Positions 7,441 through 14,092 of a stretch of 14,645 nt of DNA are shown one piece after another. Source of the DNA: Eggerthellaceae bacterium (GTDB lineage: Bacteria; Actinomycetota; Coriobacteriia; Coriobacteriales; Eggerthellaceae); contig JAFUCW010000243.1 of assembly GCA_017459485.1 (NCBI GenBank), positions 1 to 14,645 of the forward strand. Direction: 5' to 3'. Below the pieces are notes generated by a model, which worked only from the letters and a program-made list of their open reading frames with translations, did not search any database and was not told the origin of the DNA. The first letter of the stretch is position 1; each line of letters opens with the position of its first letter. Made by a program: the position numbers and the translations under genes.

Positions 7441-8232
7441 CTATTTCTGTCCGGGCGACACCAAGCCGTTTTCGTAGGCAAGTACCACAAGCTGGGCGCG
7501 GTCGTGCGCATCGAGCTTCGACATGATACGCGCCACATGGGTTTTCACCGTTGCAGGGGAAATAACCAGGTCATTGGCGATTTCGTCGTTGCTCATGCCA
7601 TGCGCAATAAGGGCAAGAATCTCGCGTTCGCGGTCGGTCAGCACGGAAAACGCCGTTGCAGCCGTCACTTCCTTTGCACGCGTTTCCACGAACGACTCGA
7701 TCAGCCTGCGCGTGATGGAGGGCTGGATAAGGGCTTCGCCTGCCGCCACCGTGCGGATGGCGTGCGCAATGTCGTCTGGCTCGGAATCCTTGAGCATGAA
7801 GCCGCTTGCCCCCGCCAGAAGGGCGTCGTATACGTATTCGTCGATGTCGAAGGTAGTAAGCACGAGCACGCGCGTGTCGGCCAAGTCGGGGTCGGAGACG
7901 ATCTTGCGCGTCGCATCGATGCCATTTTCGAGCGGCATGCGAATGTCCATTAGCACCACGTCGGGATGGAGCGCACGCGCTTGGTCGTATGCAGCCAACC
8001 CGTTGTCGGCTTCGCCTACCACCTTGATGAACTCGTAAGACGAAAGAATGAGACGAAACCCGTTGCGGACAAGGTCTTGGTCGTCGCAGATAAGCACTGT
8101 CGCCTCGTCGCCACCGAAGCGTGAGCTGTCAGCAGCACGTGCGGCTTCCTCGCTGCGAGCCCGTAGCTTCTGCTGGGCCTCTCGATAGTCGTCGGCGTAG
8201 ATGCTCGACCCGCCAATCAGTTCTTCAGACAT
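7441..8232 (-). CDS. NarL/FixJ-family response regulator
   Basis: The protein has 263 residues. The receiver domain spans about 44-165, with acidic pocket D50-D51, phosphate-accepting D96 (LMDIRMP), T126/T127 and K148. A LuxR-type helix-turn-helix follows at about 197-257 (LTDREREILALIAHG, then NDEIANDLVISPATVKTH). It would bind DNA as a phosphorylated dimer. The ATG at 8232 has AAAGGA upstream. Start and ribosome site agree, so the roughly 43 residues before the receiver, rich in Glu/Arg/Ala and probably helical, seem genuine and are unusual for this family. The cognate kinase gene ends 67 bases upstream (8300), and that gap holds a small hairpin (8266-8280, CGTAG/CTACG). Targets are unknown. 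Confidence 0.93.
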   Translation of the reverse strand: MSEELIGGSSIYADDYREAQQKLRARSEEAARAADSSRFGGDEATVLICDDQDLVRNGFRLILSSYEFIKVVGEADNGLAAYDQARALHPDVVLMDIRMPLENGIDATRKIVSDPDLADTRVLVLTTFDIDEYVYDALLAGASGFMLKDSEPDDIAHAIRTVAAGEALIQPSITRRLIESFVETRAKEVTAATAFSVLTDREREILALIAHGMSNDEIANDLVISPATVKTHVARIMSKLDAHDRAQLVVLAYENGLVSPGQK

Positions 8233-8299
8233 GCTGGTGTTCCTTTCGACCGCAACCCACCTTGCCGTAGATGTACTACGCCTTCAACTCTTCCCTATT

Positions 8300-9565
8300 T
8301 TAGCGCGACGCCTGCAGCATGCCGACGCCTAAAGGCACATTTGCTTCTACCCTGAACCCCCCACGTGCTCTATTGTGCGCAGAAAACGTGCCCCCAAGCG
8401 CCCGAACGCGCTCGCCCATGCCCTGCACTCCATGGCCGCCCGATGCCGTGGTCTCCGCACCGACACCGTCGTCTTCCACAATGAGTCTTGCATGCTCGCT
8501 GCTCGACGAAAGCATTATCCCCAGATTGTTTGCCTGCGCATGGCGCACGGCGTTCGTGACCGCCTCCCGCGCAATGCCGAACAGAGCAACGTCCACGTAG
8601 GCAGGCACTTTGTCCTTGTCGTACGCAGCAATGTCGAGTGTTACCGCAAGCCCCGCCTCGCGCGCGTAGTTGGCCAGGTCTTCGAGCCGGTCGGTTCCTT
8701 GGGTAGGCGCGGTTTCGGCGTCCTGTTCTTCGTTGCGCAGCACCCCGATCATAGAACGGATTTCCTCAAGGGCCTTCTTCGAGGTGTCGCGCACTTGGAC
8801 GATGACCTCCTTGGCCGCTTCGGGGTCGCGGTCAATCATCTTCTCTGCCGCCGCCGCTTGGATACCGACTGCGGTCAGCGAATGGGCCGTTATGTCGTGA
8901 ATTTCCCGCGCAATGGCAACGCGCTCCTGCTGGACGCGACGAGCCGCTTCTTCTTCGCGTTGCAGCTCGGCAGCACGGGCGCGTTCTTCGGAAACGGCAA
9001 CGTAGTCGTCGTGGATGGACAGGGCAACGCCTGCAAACACGGCCACAAGAACGTACGTGCAATTCTGGATACGCGAAAGCAACACCAAACTCGCATTCAG
9101 CCCGAAAGGCATTTCGACGAACGCAAGCACCGCCACGCACGCGACTGCAGCTATGAACGCCTCGAGGCGCGGGCGCTCGTGAGCAACGGTGAACAGCGCG
9201 ATCATGGGTCCGAAAAAGGCCAACGTGTATGCAGAGACGTTTTTCACCTGAACAAGCGCGACAACGTATGCGATGAACGTGAACACGAGCACAGGCCAGG
9301 GAAACTTGCGGCGCAGCACGAGTGGCCAGGTGGTCAACCCGAGCATCAGGTAGGACGAAAGCGACGGCGTGACGTTCACGACGCCGATCATCGTGCGAAA
9401 ATCTTCGTCTTGGACTACAAAGGCGATGTTGGAAAGCGAAAGCTGCGCGCATCCGAGCAGGAATGCCGCCACCGCAATGACAGCGTCGATCGTCCAATCG
9501 CGCGAGCTCATCTCGCGGCTGTTGAGAAGGATGTTTTCCGTGTTCGTGCGCAGGGTGCCGTCCAT
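8300..9565 (-). CDS. Sensor histidine kinase, HisKA_3 (NarX/DesK type)
   Basis: The protein has 421 residues from the ATG at 9565. A TTG at 9646 would overlap nadE by 77 bases, and an internal ATG at 9511 has no ribosome site; the chosen start also sits close to AGAGG (one base away), so it is not certain. Five or six membrane spans lie between about 26 and 183 with very short loops, so the signal is probably sensed within or near the membrane. A helical linker (about 190-215) leads to the HisKA_3 box REIHDITAHSL with phospho-acceptor H223. The ATPase domain has AREAVTNAVRHA (N338), EDDGVG (364-369) and GHGVQGMGERV. It phosphorylates the adjacent NarL-type regulator. It starts 4 bases after nadE ends, so it is translationally linked to that gene. 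The stimulus is unknown. Confidence 0.92.
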   Translation of the reverse strand: MDGTLRTNTENILLNSREMSSRDWTIDAVIAVAAFLLGCAQLSLSNIAFVVQDEDFRTMIGVVNVTPSLSSYLMLGLTTWPLVLRRKFPWPVLVFTFIAYVVALVQVKNVSAYTLAFFGPMIALFTVAHERPRLEAFIAAVACVAVLAFVEMPFGLNASLVLLSRIQNCTYVLVAVFAGVALSIHDDYVAVSEERARAAELQREEEAARRVQQERVAIAREIHDITAHSLTAVGIQAAAAEKMIDRDPEAAKEVIVQVRDTSKKALEEIRSMIGVLRNEEQDAETAPTQGTDRLEDLANYAREAGLAVTLDIAAYDKDKVPAYVDVALFGIAREAVTNAVRHAQANNLGIMLSSSSEHARLIVEDDGVGAETTASGGHGVQGMGERVRALGGTFSAHNRARGGFRVEANVPLGVGMLQASR

Positions 9566-9569
9566 GCCT

Positions 9570-10379
9570 CTATGGTAATACAGCGGCAGGTGGAAGCATC
9601 GTACGCTTGTAGGCGTATTTTCGCGCACGGGAGAGGACGTCGTCAACCTGAGCGGCGCTCATGGACTGGCTGGCAAGCACATCTGCCCCCAGGCCGGCGT
9701 CGAAATGCCCTGCCAAGATGCGGTCGAGCTCTGCGTAGCCAATGCCGAGCCCCTCTTCGTCCGTTTGATCCGGGGCAAGCTCTGCACTTGGCGGCTTGTC
9801 GATGACCCTTTGCGGAATGGGCGCAATCTTGCCCTGCGCGACGTAACGTTCGTTGAGATACCGCGCAAACGCGAACACGTCGGTTTTGAACATGGATCCA
9901 AGGGGCGCAAAGGCGCCAGCCGTGTCTCCATAGAGCGTGGAATAACCCATGTATGCCTCGCTCCTGTTTCCCGTATTCACGAGCATCCAACCATAGGCGT
10001 TGGAAAGGGCCATGAGTACCACCATGCGGCAGCGTGCTTGGGTGTTTTCGCTTGCGACTCCCGCGAAGTCTTCGCCCATCGTTGGAGCAAGTGCGCGCGC
10101 GAACGCATCGTAGGCACCGGTAATGGAGATGGTGGTCGTGGGAATCTCCAGGTTACGCGCCACTTCGAGCGCATCTTCGGAAGAAGCGTCGCTCGAATAC
10201 GGCCCGGGCATAAGCACGCCATGCACGGAACTGCTGCCGAACGCTTCGGCACACAGCACCGCCACCACCGTCGAGTCCAGCCCGCCCGAAAGCCCAATCA
10301 CGCACTCGGAGAAGTGCGCGTTTCGAGCGAAATCCGCCAGCTGCCCGACAATGCTTTCGTGCGCCGCCTGGTAGTCCAT
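9570..10379 (-). CDS. nadE: NH3-dependent NAD+ synthetase
   Basis: NadE converts nicotinic acid adenine dinucleotide to NAD+ with ATP and ammonia in the cytoplasm. The 269 residues match the short, ammonia-using form with no N-terminal glutaminase domain. SGGLDS at residues 31-36 is the PP-loop for ATP. NTGNRSE, GDTAGAFAPLG and KPPSAELAPDQTDE are the conserved substrate-binding segments of the family. The ATG at 10379 is preceded by AAGGAGG; the frame continues upstream without family-like residues. It starts 26 bases after hypB ends and is followed at 4 bases by the kinase, so hypB, nadE, kinase and regulator may share a transcript. No functional link between NAD synthesis and hydrogenase maturation is implied by adjacency alone. 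Confidence 0.96.
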   Translation of the reverse strand: MDYQAAHESIVGQLADFARNAHFSECVIGLSGGLDSTVVAVLCAEAFGSSSVHGVLMPGPYSSDASSEDALEVARNLEIPTTTISITGAYDAFARALAPTMGEDFAGVASENTQARCRMVVLMALSNAYGWMLVNTGNRSEAYMGYSTLYGDTAGAFAPLGSMFKTDVFAFARYLNERYVAQGKIAPIPQRVIDKPPSAELAPDQTDEEGLGIGYAELDRILAGHFDAGLGADVLASQSMSAAQVDDVLSRARKYAYKRTMLPPAAVLP

Positions 10380-10405
10380 CGGCCCCTCCTTCGCCACCGA
10401 GGCAG

Positions 10406-11086
10406 TCAGCTTGTCGCCTGTGCGCTTTGCGACCGCTGCAGCGCACGTATGTTGCCCGCCAGCCACTCAGCCCATTCGTCCACGCCGGTTCCCTTGGTGG
10501 CCGACATGCGGAAAAGGGGCGCACGCGGGTTGAGCGATTCGATCGCATCGGTAAATGCCCCTTCGTCGAAGTTGAACGACGCCATCGTGTCTACCTTGTT
10601 CAAGATAATTGCCTCGGAAACCTGGAACACCCCCGGGTACTTGAGCGGCTTGTCGTCGCCTTCGGGAACCGACAAGATCATGACCTTCGCGTTTTCTCCC
10701 AAATCGAAGTCGGTCGGGCACACCAGATTGCCGACGTTTTCGAGCAAGATCAAGTCGAGCGCATCTAGGTCTAGCACGTCGATTGCGCGTTTGATCATGG
10801 CGCTTTCCAGATGGCAGGCGCCTCCCGTATTGATCTGCACCGCAGCAATTCCTTGGGCCTTGATCTTCTCCGAGTCCACACTTGAGGCGATGTCGCCTTC
10901 GATCACGGCAATGTTGAACTCGTCGCGCAGCGCCTCGATGGTCGCCAGTATCACCGACGTCTTACCCGATCCAGGCGAAGCAAGAATGTTCAGGACGAAC
11001 ACGCCTTTTTCGGCAAAGAGCGCGCGATTGCTTGCCGCGAGCGAATCGTTTTTGGCAAGAATAGATTGTTCGATGTCGATATGCAT
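10406..11086 (-). CDS. hypB: Hydrogenase/urease nickel-incorporation GTPase HypB
   Basis: HypB is a SIMIBI-class GTPase that, with HypA, delivers nickel to the [NiFe]-hydrogenase large subunit. The 226-residue protein has the P-loop ASPGSGKT at 36-43, GACHLE at 89-94 (Cys91 and His92 form the G-domain metal site), Cys123 in NLVCP, and NKVD at 163-166 for guanine recognition. The ATG at 11086 is chosen because AAGGA lies eight bases upstream; an ATG at 11095 overlaps that site. The N-terminus lacks the CxxCGC nickel motif and the histidine-rich stretch found in some HypB proteins, so only the G-domain metal site is visible. HypA is not in the window. Dimer switching and metal transfer are family knowledge. 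Confidence 0.95.
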   Translation of the reverse strand: MHIDIEQSILAKNDSLAASNRALFAEKGVFVLNILASPGSGKTSVILATIEALRDEFNIAVIEGDIASSVDSEKIKAQGIAAVQINTGGACHLESAMIKRAIDVLDLDALDLILLENVGNLVCPTDFDLGENAKVMILSVPEGDDKPLKYPGVFQVSEAIILNKVDTMASFNFDEGAFTDAIESLNPRAPLFRMSATKGTGVDEWAEWLAGNIRALQRSQSAQATS

Positions 11087-11160
11087 GGCTATCATCCTTG
11101 GGTTAGCGTCTTCAGTGCGGGCACCATGCCCACCATACATTATCCCACAGTAGACGCGGC

Positions 11161-11838
11161 TTATCCGACGTCGGCCATAGATCGCAGGGCGGCCTTGTCG
11201 ATCACTTCGACCTGACCGCGCGAAAGGACCACGATTCCCCGTTGCGCAAAGTCTTTAAGCATGCGCGAAACCGCCTCGCGCGCACTCCCGATATGACGGG
11301 CGATTTCGTCGTGAGTCAAAGTCAACACGTCCGACTTGCTGCGAGCGATTTCATCGAGCAGAAAGACCGACAAGCGTCCGTCAAGGCCCATGAACAGCTG
11401 CTGGTGCATGACCCACATCACGTCGCTAAACCGGTCTGCCGTCTGACGGTAGGTGAACACCTCTGCAAACGCGTTCCCTTCGATAACTTTGGCGTATACG
11501 TCCGAGTCTATGGCATAGAGCTGGGTGTCCGTTTCGGCATCGAGGAACAGGTCGAACGTGATCATCTGGAGCACGCAGGTGGCAGCCAACACGCAGCTTT
11601 CGCCCGCGCCCACGCGAAACAGAGTGCATTCACGCCCCGAAGTCGAAAGCATATACGCGCGCAACTCTCCTGAAGTGACCAAAAGCACGCCGATGCAGTC
11701 GGCTTCGCCGTTGTGGATATGCGCCCCGCGTTCGAACTGGGCCCGACGCGTACCGCCTATCAGCGTGTTGCGCTGCCGCTGGTCAAGCTGCTCCCAAAAC
11801 GGAAGGAAGGACGTAAGGACCTCTTCGATCTCCTGCAT
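11161..11838 (-). CDS. Crp/Fnr-family transcriptional regulator
   Basis: The 225-residue protein has an N-terminal cyclic-nucleotide-binding-type beta barrel (about 15-120), a dimerisation helix (about 125-160) and a winged HTH (about 174-215). The recognition helix reads SAREAVSRMLKDF, with the E-x-x-S-R pattern of Crp/Fnr proteins. The barrel lacks an evident canonical cAMP phosphate-binding motif and instead has cysteines at 48, 71, 82 and 88 (RECTLF, GESCVLAATCV); this cysteine arrangement is frequent in anaerobe members and does not prove an Fe-S cluster. The ATG at 11838 has GGAG upstream. It lies between the rhodanese and hypB, so control of the hydrogenase-maturation genes is plausible but unproven. 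A palindrome and -10-like box lie upstream (11909-11926). Confidence 0.92.
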   Translation of the reverse strand: MQEIEEVLTSFLPFWEQLDQRQRNTLIGGTRRAQFERGAHIHNGEADCIGVLLVTSGELRAYMLSTSGRECTLFRVGAGESCVLAATCVLQMITFDLFLDAETDTQLYAIDSDVYAKVIEGNAFAEVFTYRQTADRFSDVMWVMHQQLFMGLDGRLSVFLLDEIARSKSDVLTLTHDEIARHIGSAREAVSRMLKDFAQRGIVVLSRGQVEVIDKAALRSMADVG

Positions 11839-11883
11839 GGGCGACTCCGATCACCTGAAGACGCACTTCGCTTGCGCCTTGCA

Positions 11884-11926
11884 CGGGATTCTTGTCCCGC
11901 AAGAAATAATTGTACACGACGTGCAC
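11884..11926 (-). promoter_or_regulatory. Candidate promoter, operator and overlapping hairpins ahead of the Crp/Fnr gene
   Basis: On the minus strand TACAAT (11909-11914) resembles a -10 box. Overlapping it is an imperfect palindrome (11912-11926; 12 of 15 bases symmetrical, GTGCACG-T-CGTGTAC). Just downstream four contiguous segments, TTCTTG, CGGGA, CAAGAA and TCCCG (11905 down to 11884), can form either of two mutually exclusive stems. No -35 box is clear. The arrangement suggests a regulated promoter or an RNA/DNA switch, but each part is short. Confidence 0.35.
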
Positions 11927-11942
11927 GATGCCGCCTTGAACC

Positions 11943-12260
11943 CTAGCGCACCACGGGGCCGCGATAAGAGCCGATGCCGCCGATATTGGTCACGTCGGTA
12001 TAGCCCATGGACTTCAGGGCACCACATGCACGCGAACTGCGCGCACCGCTTAGGCAATACACGTAGAGTTTTGCGTTCTTGTCCTTGAGCATGCCTTCCG
12101 CTGTTCGGATGCTTCCCACGGGAATGTTGACAGCACCTTCAACGTGGCCGTTTTTGTACTCGGACACTTCGCGCACGTCCACGAACGTGGCACCGTTAGC
12201 CTTGCCTTCCTCCACGTAACCGTCCATGACTGTGCCAGTGAGCAGATCGAACAATCCCAT
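11943..12260 (-). CDS. Single-domain rhodanese-like sulfurtransferase
   Basis: The 105-residue cytoplasmic protein is one rhodanese domain without signal peptide. The active loop YCLSGARSS places the persulfide-forming Cys at residue 69, with conserved FVDVRE (26-31), GHVEGAVNIP (38-47) and a C-terminal MGYTDVTNIGGI segment. Such domains carry sulfane sulfur to Fe-S or thiocofactor pathways, or act on thiosulfate or polysulfide; the substrate cannot be told from the sequence. The ATG at 12260 has AAAGGGA upstream. It lies between hypD (234 bases upstream) and the Crp/Fnr gene (104 bases downstream), so it interrupts the usual hyp order. A link to Fe-S supply for HypD is possible but only inferred. 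Confidence 0.93.
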   Translation of the reverse strand: MGLFDLLTGTVMDGYVEEGKANGATFVDVREVSEYKNGHVEGAVNIPVGSIRTAEGMLKDKNAKLYVYCLSGARSSRACGALKSMGYTDVTNIGGIGSYRGPVVR

Positions 12261-12494
12261 TGCAGTCCCTTTCCAATTGCATCGGTTTCGTTAATGGAGT
12301 CAGCATAGCCTTCGGCACGCAGTGTTTCGGTGATGAAGTCACCCCGCTCGCGTCCATGCATTGCAGCTGATAGTAAGACCCTGCCATCCCAAAGACCAAG
12401 GGAAACAACGTTCGGTGAGTGAAAAGCCACAGCGCAGCAAGACGAAATGCATGCAACCAGCGTACATGCAAGCTACGCGAAAACGCTCTGCTCG

Positions 12495-13583
12495 CTAACG
12501 ATAGTAGCGGAAATAGGCAGCGCATGATCCTTCGTTGGAAACCATGCACGGGCCAACAGGGTTTTCAGGCGTACACGCGCGGTCGAACAAAGGGCAGTCG
12601 CTCGGCGCGATGGAGCCGCGAAGCACGTCGCCGCAGCGGCACCCGGCAGGTTCGCGCGTCGGCTCCACTTGAGGGTCAAAGCGCAAGGTGGCATCGTAGG
12701 CAGCATAGGCCTCGCGCACACGGTAGCCACTGCCTGGTATTTCCCCCAAACCGCGCCAGGTGGCGTCGCACACTTCGAACACTTCTTCGATCATGGCACG
12801 CGCAGCGGGATTGCCCTGCGCCATGACGCCCCGGGCATAGGCTATCTCGATCTCTGCACGCCCCTCGCGCAGCTGGCGCAAAAGCATGGCAATGCCCTGG
12901 AGCACATCGACCGGTTCGAACCCCGTGATCACGCCGGGAATGCCGTACTCGCTTGCTAGGAAGCGGTACGGATCCGGACCGATGATGGTACTCACGTGAC
13001 CAGGGAGGATGAGCGCATCCACTTTGAGCGAAGGATCGGACACGATGGCCTCGAGTGCTCCGGGCATGTTCTTGTGCGCCACGAACACGCTGAAGTTGGG
13101 CACGCCCAATGCCGCAGCACGCTTGATGGAGGCTGCAACCGCGGGCGTAGTGGTTTCGAACCCTACCCCTACAAACACCACTTCTCGATCGGGATTATTC
13201 TGAGCGTAGGTTATAGCGTCTAACGGAGAGTAGACAATCTGTATGTCATGGCCCGCCGCCGCTTCCGCAAGCAAGCTAGACGTAGAGCCAGGCACGCGTG
13301 TCATGTCGCCGAACGTGGCAATGGTCACGTCCGGAATCCGAGCAAGCGCAATGACCGTGTCGATGTCGCGATTGGCCGTCACGCAGACAGGGCAACCTGG
13401 ACCCGAAAGCAGACGCACTCCATCGGGCATGAGCGATCGAATGCCGTAGCGGCCGATGGCCTGAGTATGCGTACCGCACACCTCCATCAGATTGGCGCTT
13501 TCGGGCGCCAGATGGCGAATCGAGTCGACGAGCCCCTTGGCCAAGGACGGGTCCTTGAAAGCATTAAGGTTGAGCTCTGCCAT
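12495..13583 (-). CDS. hypD: Hydrogenase maturation protein HypD
   Basis: HypD, with HypC, is the scaffold on which iron receives CN and CO ligands before transfer to the [NiFe]-hydrogenase. The 362-residue length is normal. CGTHT at 36-40 and GPGCPVC at 61-67 carry the redox and iron-binding cysteines, and GFETTTPA (141-148) is a signature segment. The C-terminal region has C315/C317, C330, C337, C346 and C354 in the pattern that binds the [4Fe-4S] cluster and nearby cysteines (GPCMVSNEGSC). The ATG at 13583 follows hypC by 10 bases and has only a weak AGGTG ribosome site, so translation is probably coupled to hypC. HypE, which often follows HypD, is not found here; the rhodanese is next. 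Confidence 0.97.
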   Translation of the reverse strand: MAELNLNAFKDPSLAKGLVDSIRHLAPESANLMEVCGTHTQAIGRYGIRSLMPDGVRLLSGPGCPVCVTANRDIDTVIALARIPDVTIATFGDMTRVPGSTSSLLAEAAAGHDIQIVYSPLDAITYAQNNPDREVVFVGVGFETTTPAVAASIKRAAALGVPNFSVFVAHKNMPGALEAIVSDPSLKVDALILPGHVSTIIGPDPYRFLASEYGIPGVITGFEPVDVLQGIAMLLRQLREGRAEIEIAYARGVMAQGNPAARAMIEEVFEVCDATWRGLGEIPGSGYRVREAYAAYDATLRFDPQVEPTREPAGCRCGDVLRGSIAPSDCPLFDRACTPENPVGPCMVSNEGSCAAYFRYYR

Positions 13584-13593
13584 ATATGCACAC

Positions 13594-13920
13594 CTAGCGC
13601 GGCATGTCGGAGGCGGACGCTACGTCCGCGGCAAGGACAGCGAAAGGCGATCTGTGTCCACCCTGAGACGCCACCTCGGAACCTGCCGGATTGTCGAGGT
13701 CCACAAGTTCGGGGAATTCTGCGATCAGGTCGAGCGTTTCCTTTGCGAATTGTGGATCCACCACCTCGATTGCAAATCCCGCATGCACAAGCACGTAGTC
13801 TCCCACCTGCGCTTGAGGCACCAGGTCAAGCGACGCAGAACGCTGTGCGCCCAAGATGTCGACGTTTGCCATGCGGTCGTCGTCGATTTCGGTGACCATT
13901 GCCGGAATAGCCAAACACAT
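13594..13920 (-). CDS. hypC: Hydrogenase assembly chaperone HypC/HupF
   Basis: HypC binds the iron cyanide/carbonyl unit on HypD and carries it to the hydrogenase large subunit. The N-terminus MCLAIP with Cys2 is the defining motif, and VGDYVLVHAGFAI (39-51) contains the conserved His46. The protein has 108 residues, longer than many HypC proteins of about 70-95; the extra is a C-terminal tail after about residue 75 of no clear motif. The ATG at 13920 has AAAGGAGG nine bases upstream. HypD follows after 10 bases. A -10-like box and a 10-bp tandem repeat lie just upstream (13951-13983), suggesting a promoter separate from hypF. Confidence 0.96.
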   Translation of the reverse strand: MCLAIPAMVTEIDDDRMANVDILGAQRSASLDLVPQAQVGDYVLVHAGFAIEVVDPQFAKETLDLIAEFPELVDLDNPAGSEVASQGGHRSPFAVLAADVASASDMPR

Positions 13921-13950
13921 ACGCTGTCTCCTCCTTTGTGTAACGAGGCA

Positions 13951-13983
13951 ATTCTACCACTGCGCACCGATACGCACCGATAC
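13951..13983 (-). promoter_or_regulatory. Candidate hypC-hypD promoter with helical-turn direct repeat
   Basis: TAGAAT on the minus strand (13951-13956) fits a -10 box about 30 bases before hypC. The -35 region is occupied by two exact tandem copies of a 10-base unit, GCACCGATAC on the plus strand (13964-13973 and 13974-13983). Sites repeated at one helical turn on the same DNA face can bind an activator; there is no good -35 hexamer, which would fit activator dependence. Confidence 0.35.
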
Positions 13984-14092
13984 GTCTGCGACACGCGTGC
14001 CATTAGGGTTTTTGCCCGGCATTGGCAACGTGCGGATGCAGCGCTGGGGAGCAGCTCGCACGCGAAGCAATCGTGGCACTTGACAGACCGCG
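13984..14092. other. Short intergenic stretch between hypF and the hypC promoter
   Basis: The 109 bases downstream of the hypF stop have no gene I can support. TTGCC and GGCAA flank a short loop near 14009-14030, but no T-run follows on the minus strand, so read-through from hypF into hypC remains possible. Confidence 0.4.

Noticed and set aside
8375..9805. 476-codon plus-strand open frame opposite the histidine kinase and nadE
   Set aside because: It spans the boundary of two real genes on the other strand, is rich in Arg/His/Cys, and has no family motif; it is an antisense artefact of codon bias.
9705..11153. 482-codon plus-strand open frame opposite nadE and hypB
   Set aside because: Same reasons: it crosses two conserved minus-strand genes and has no protein-like features of its own.
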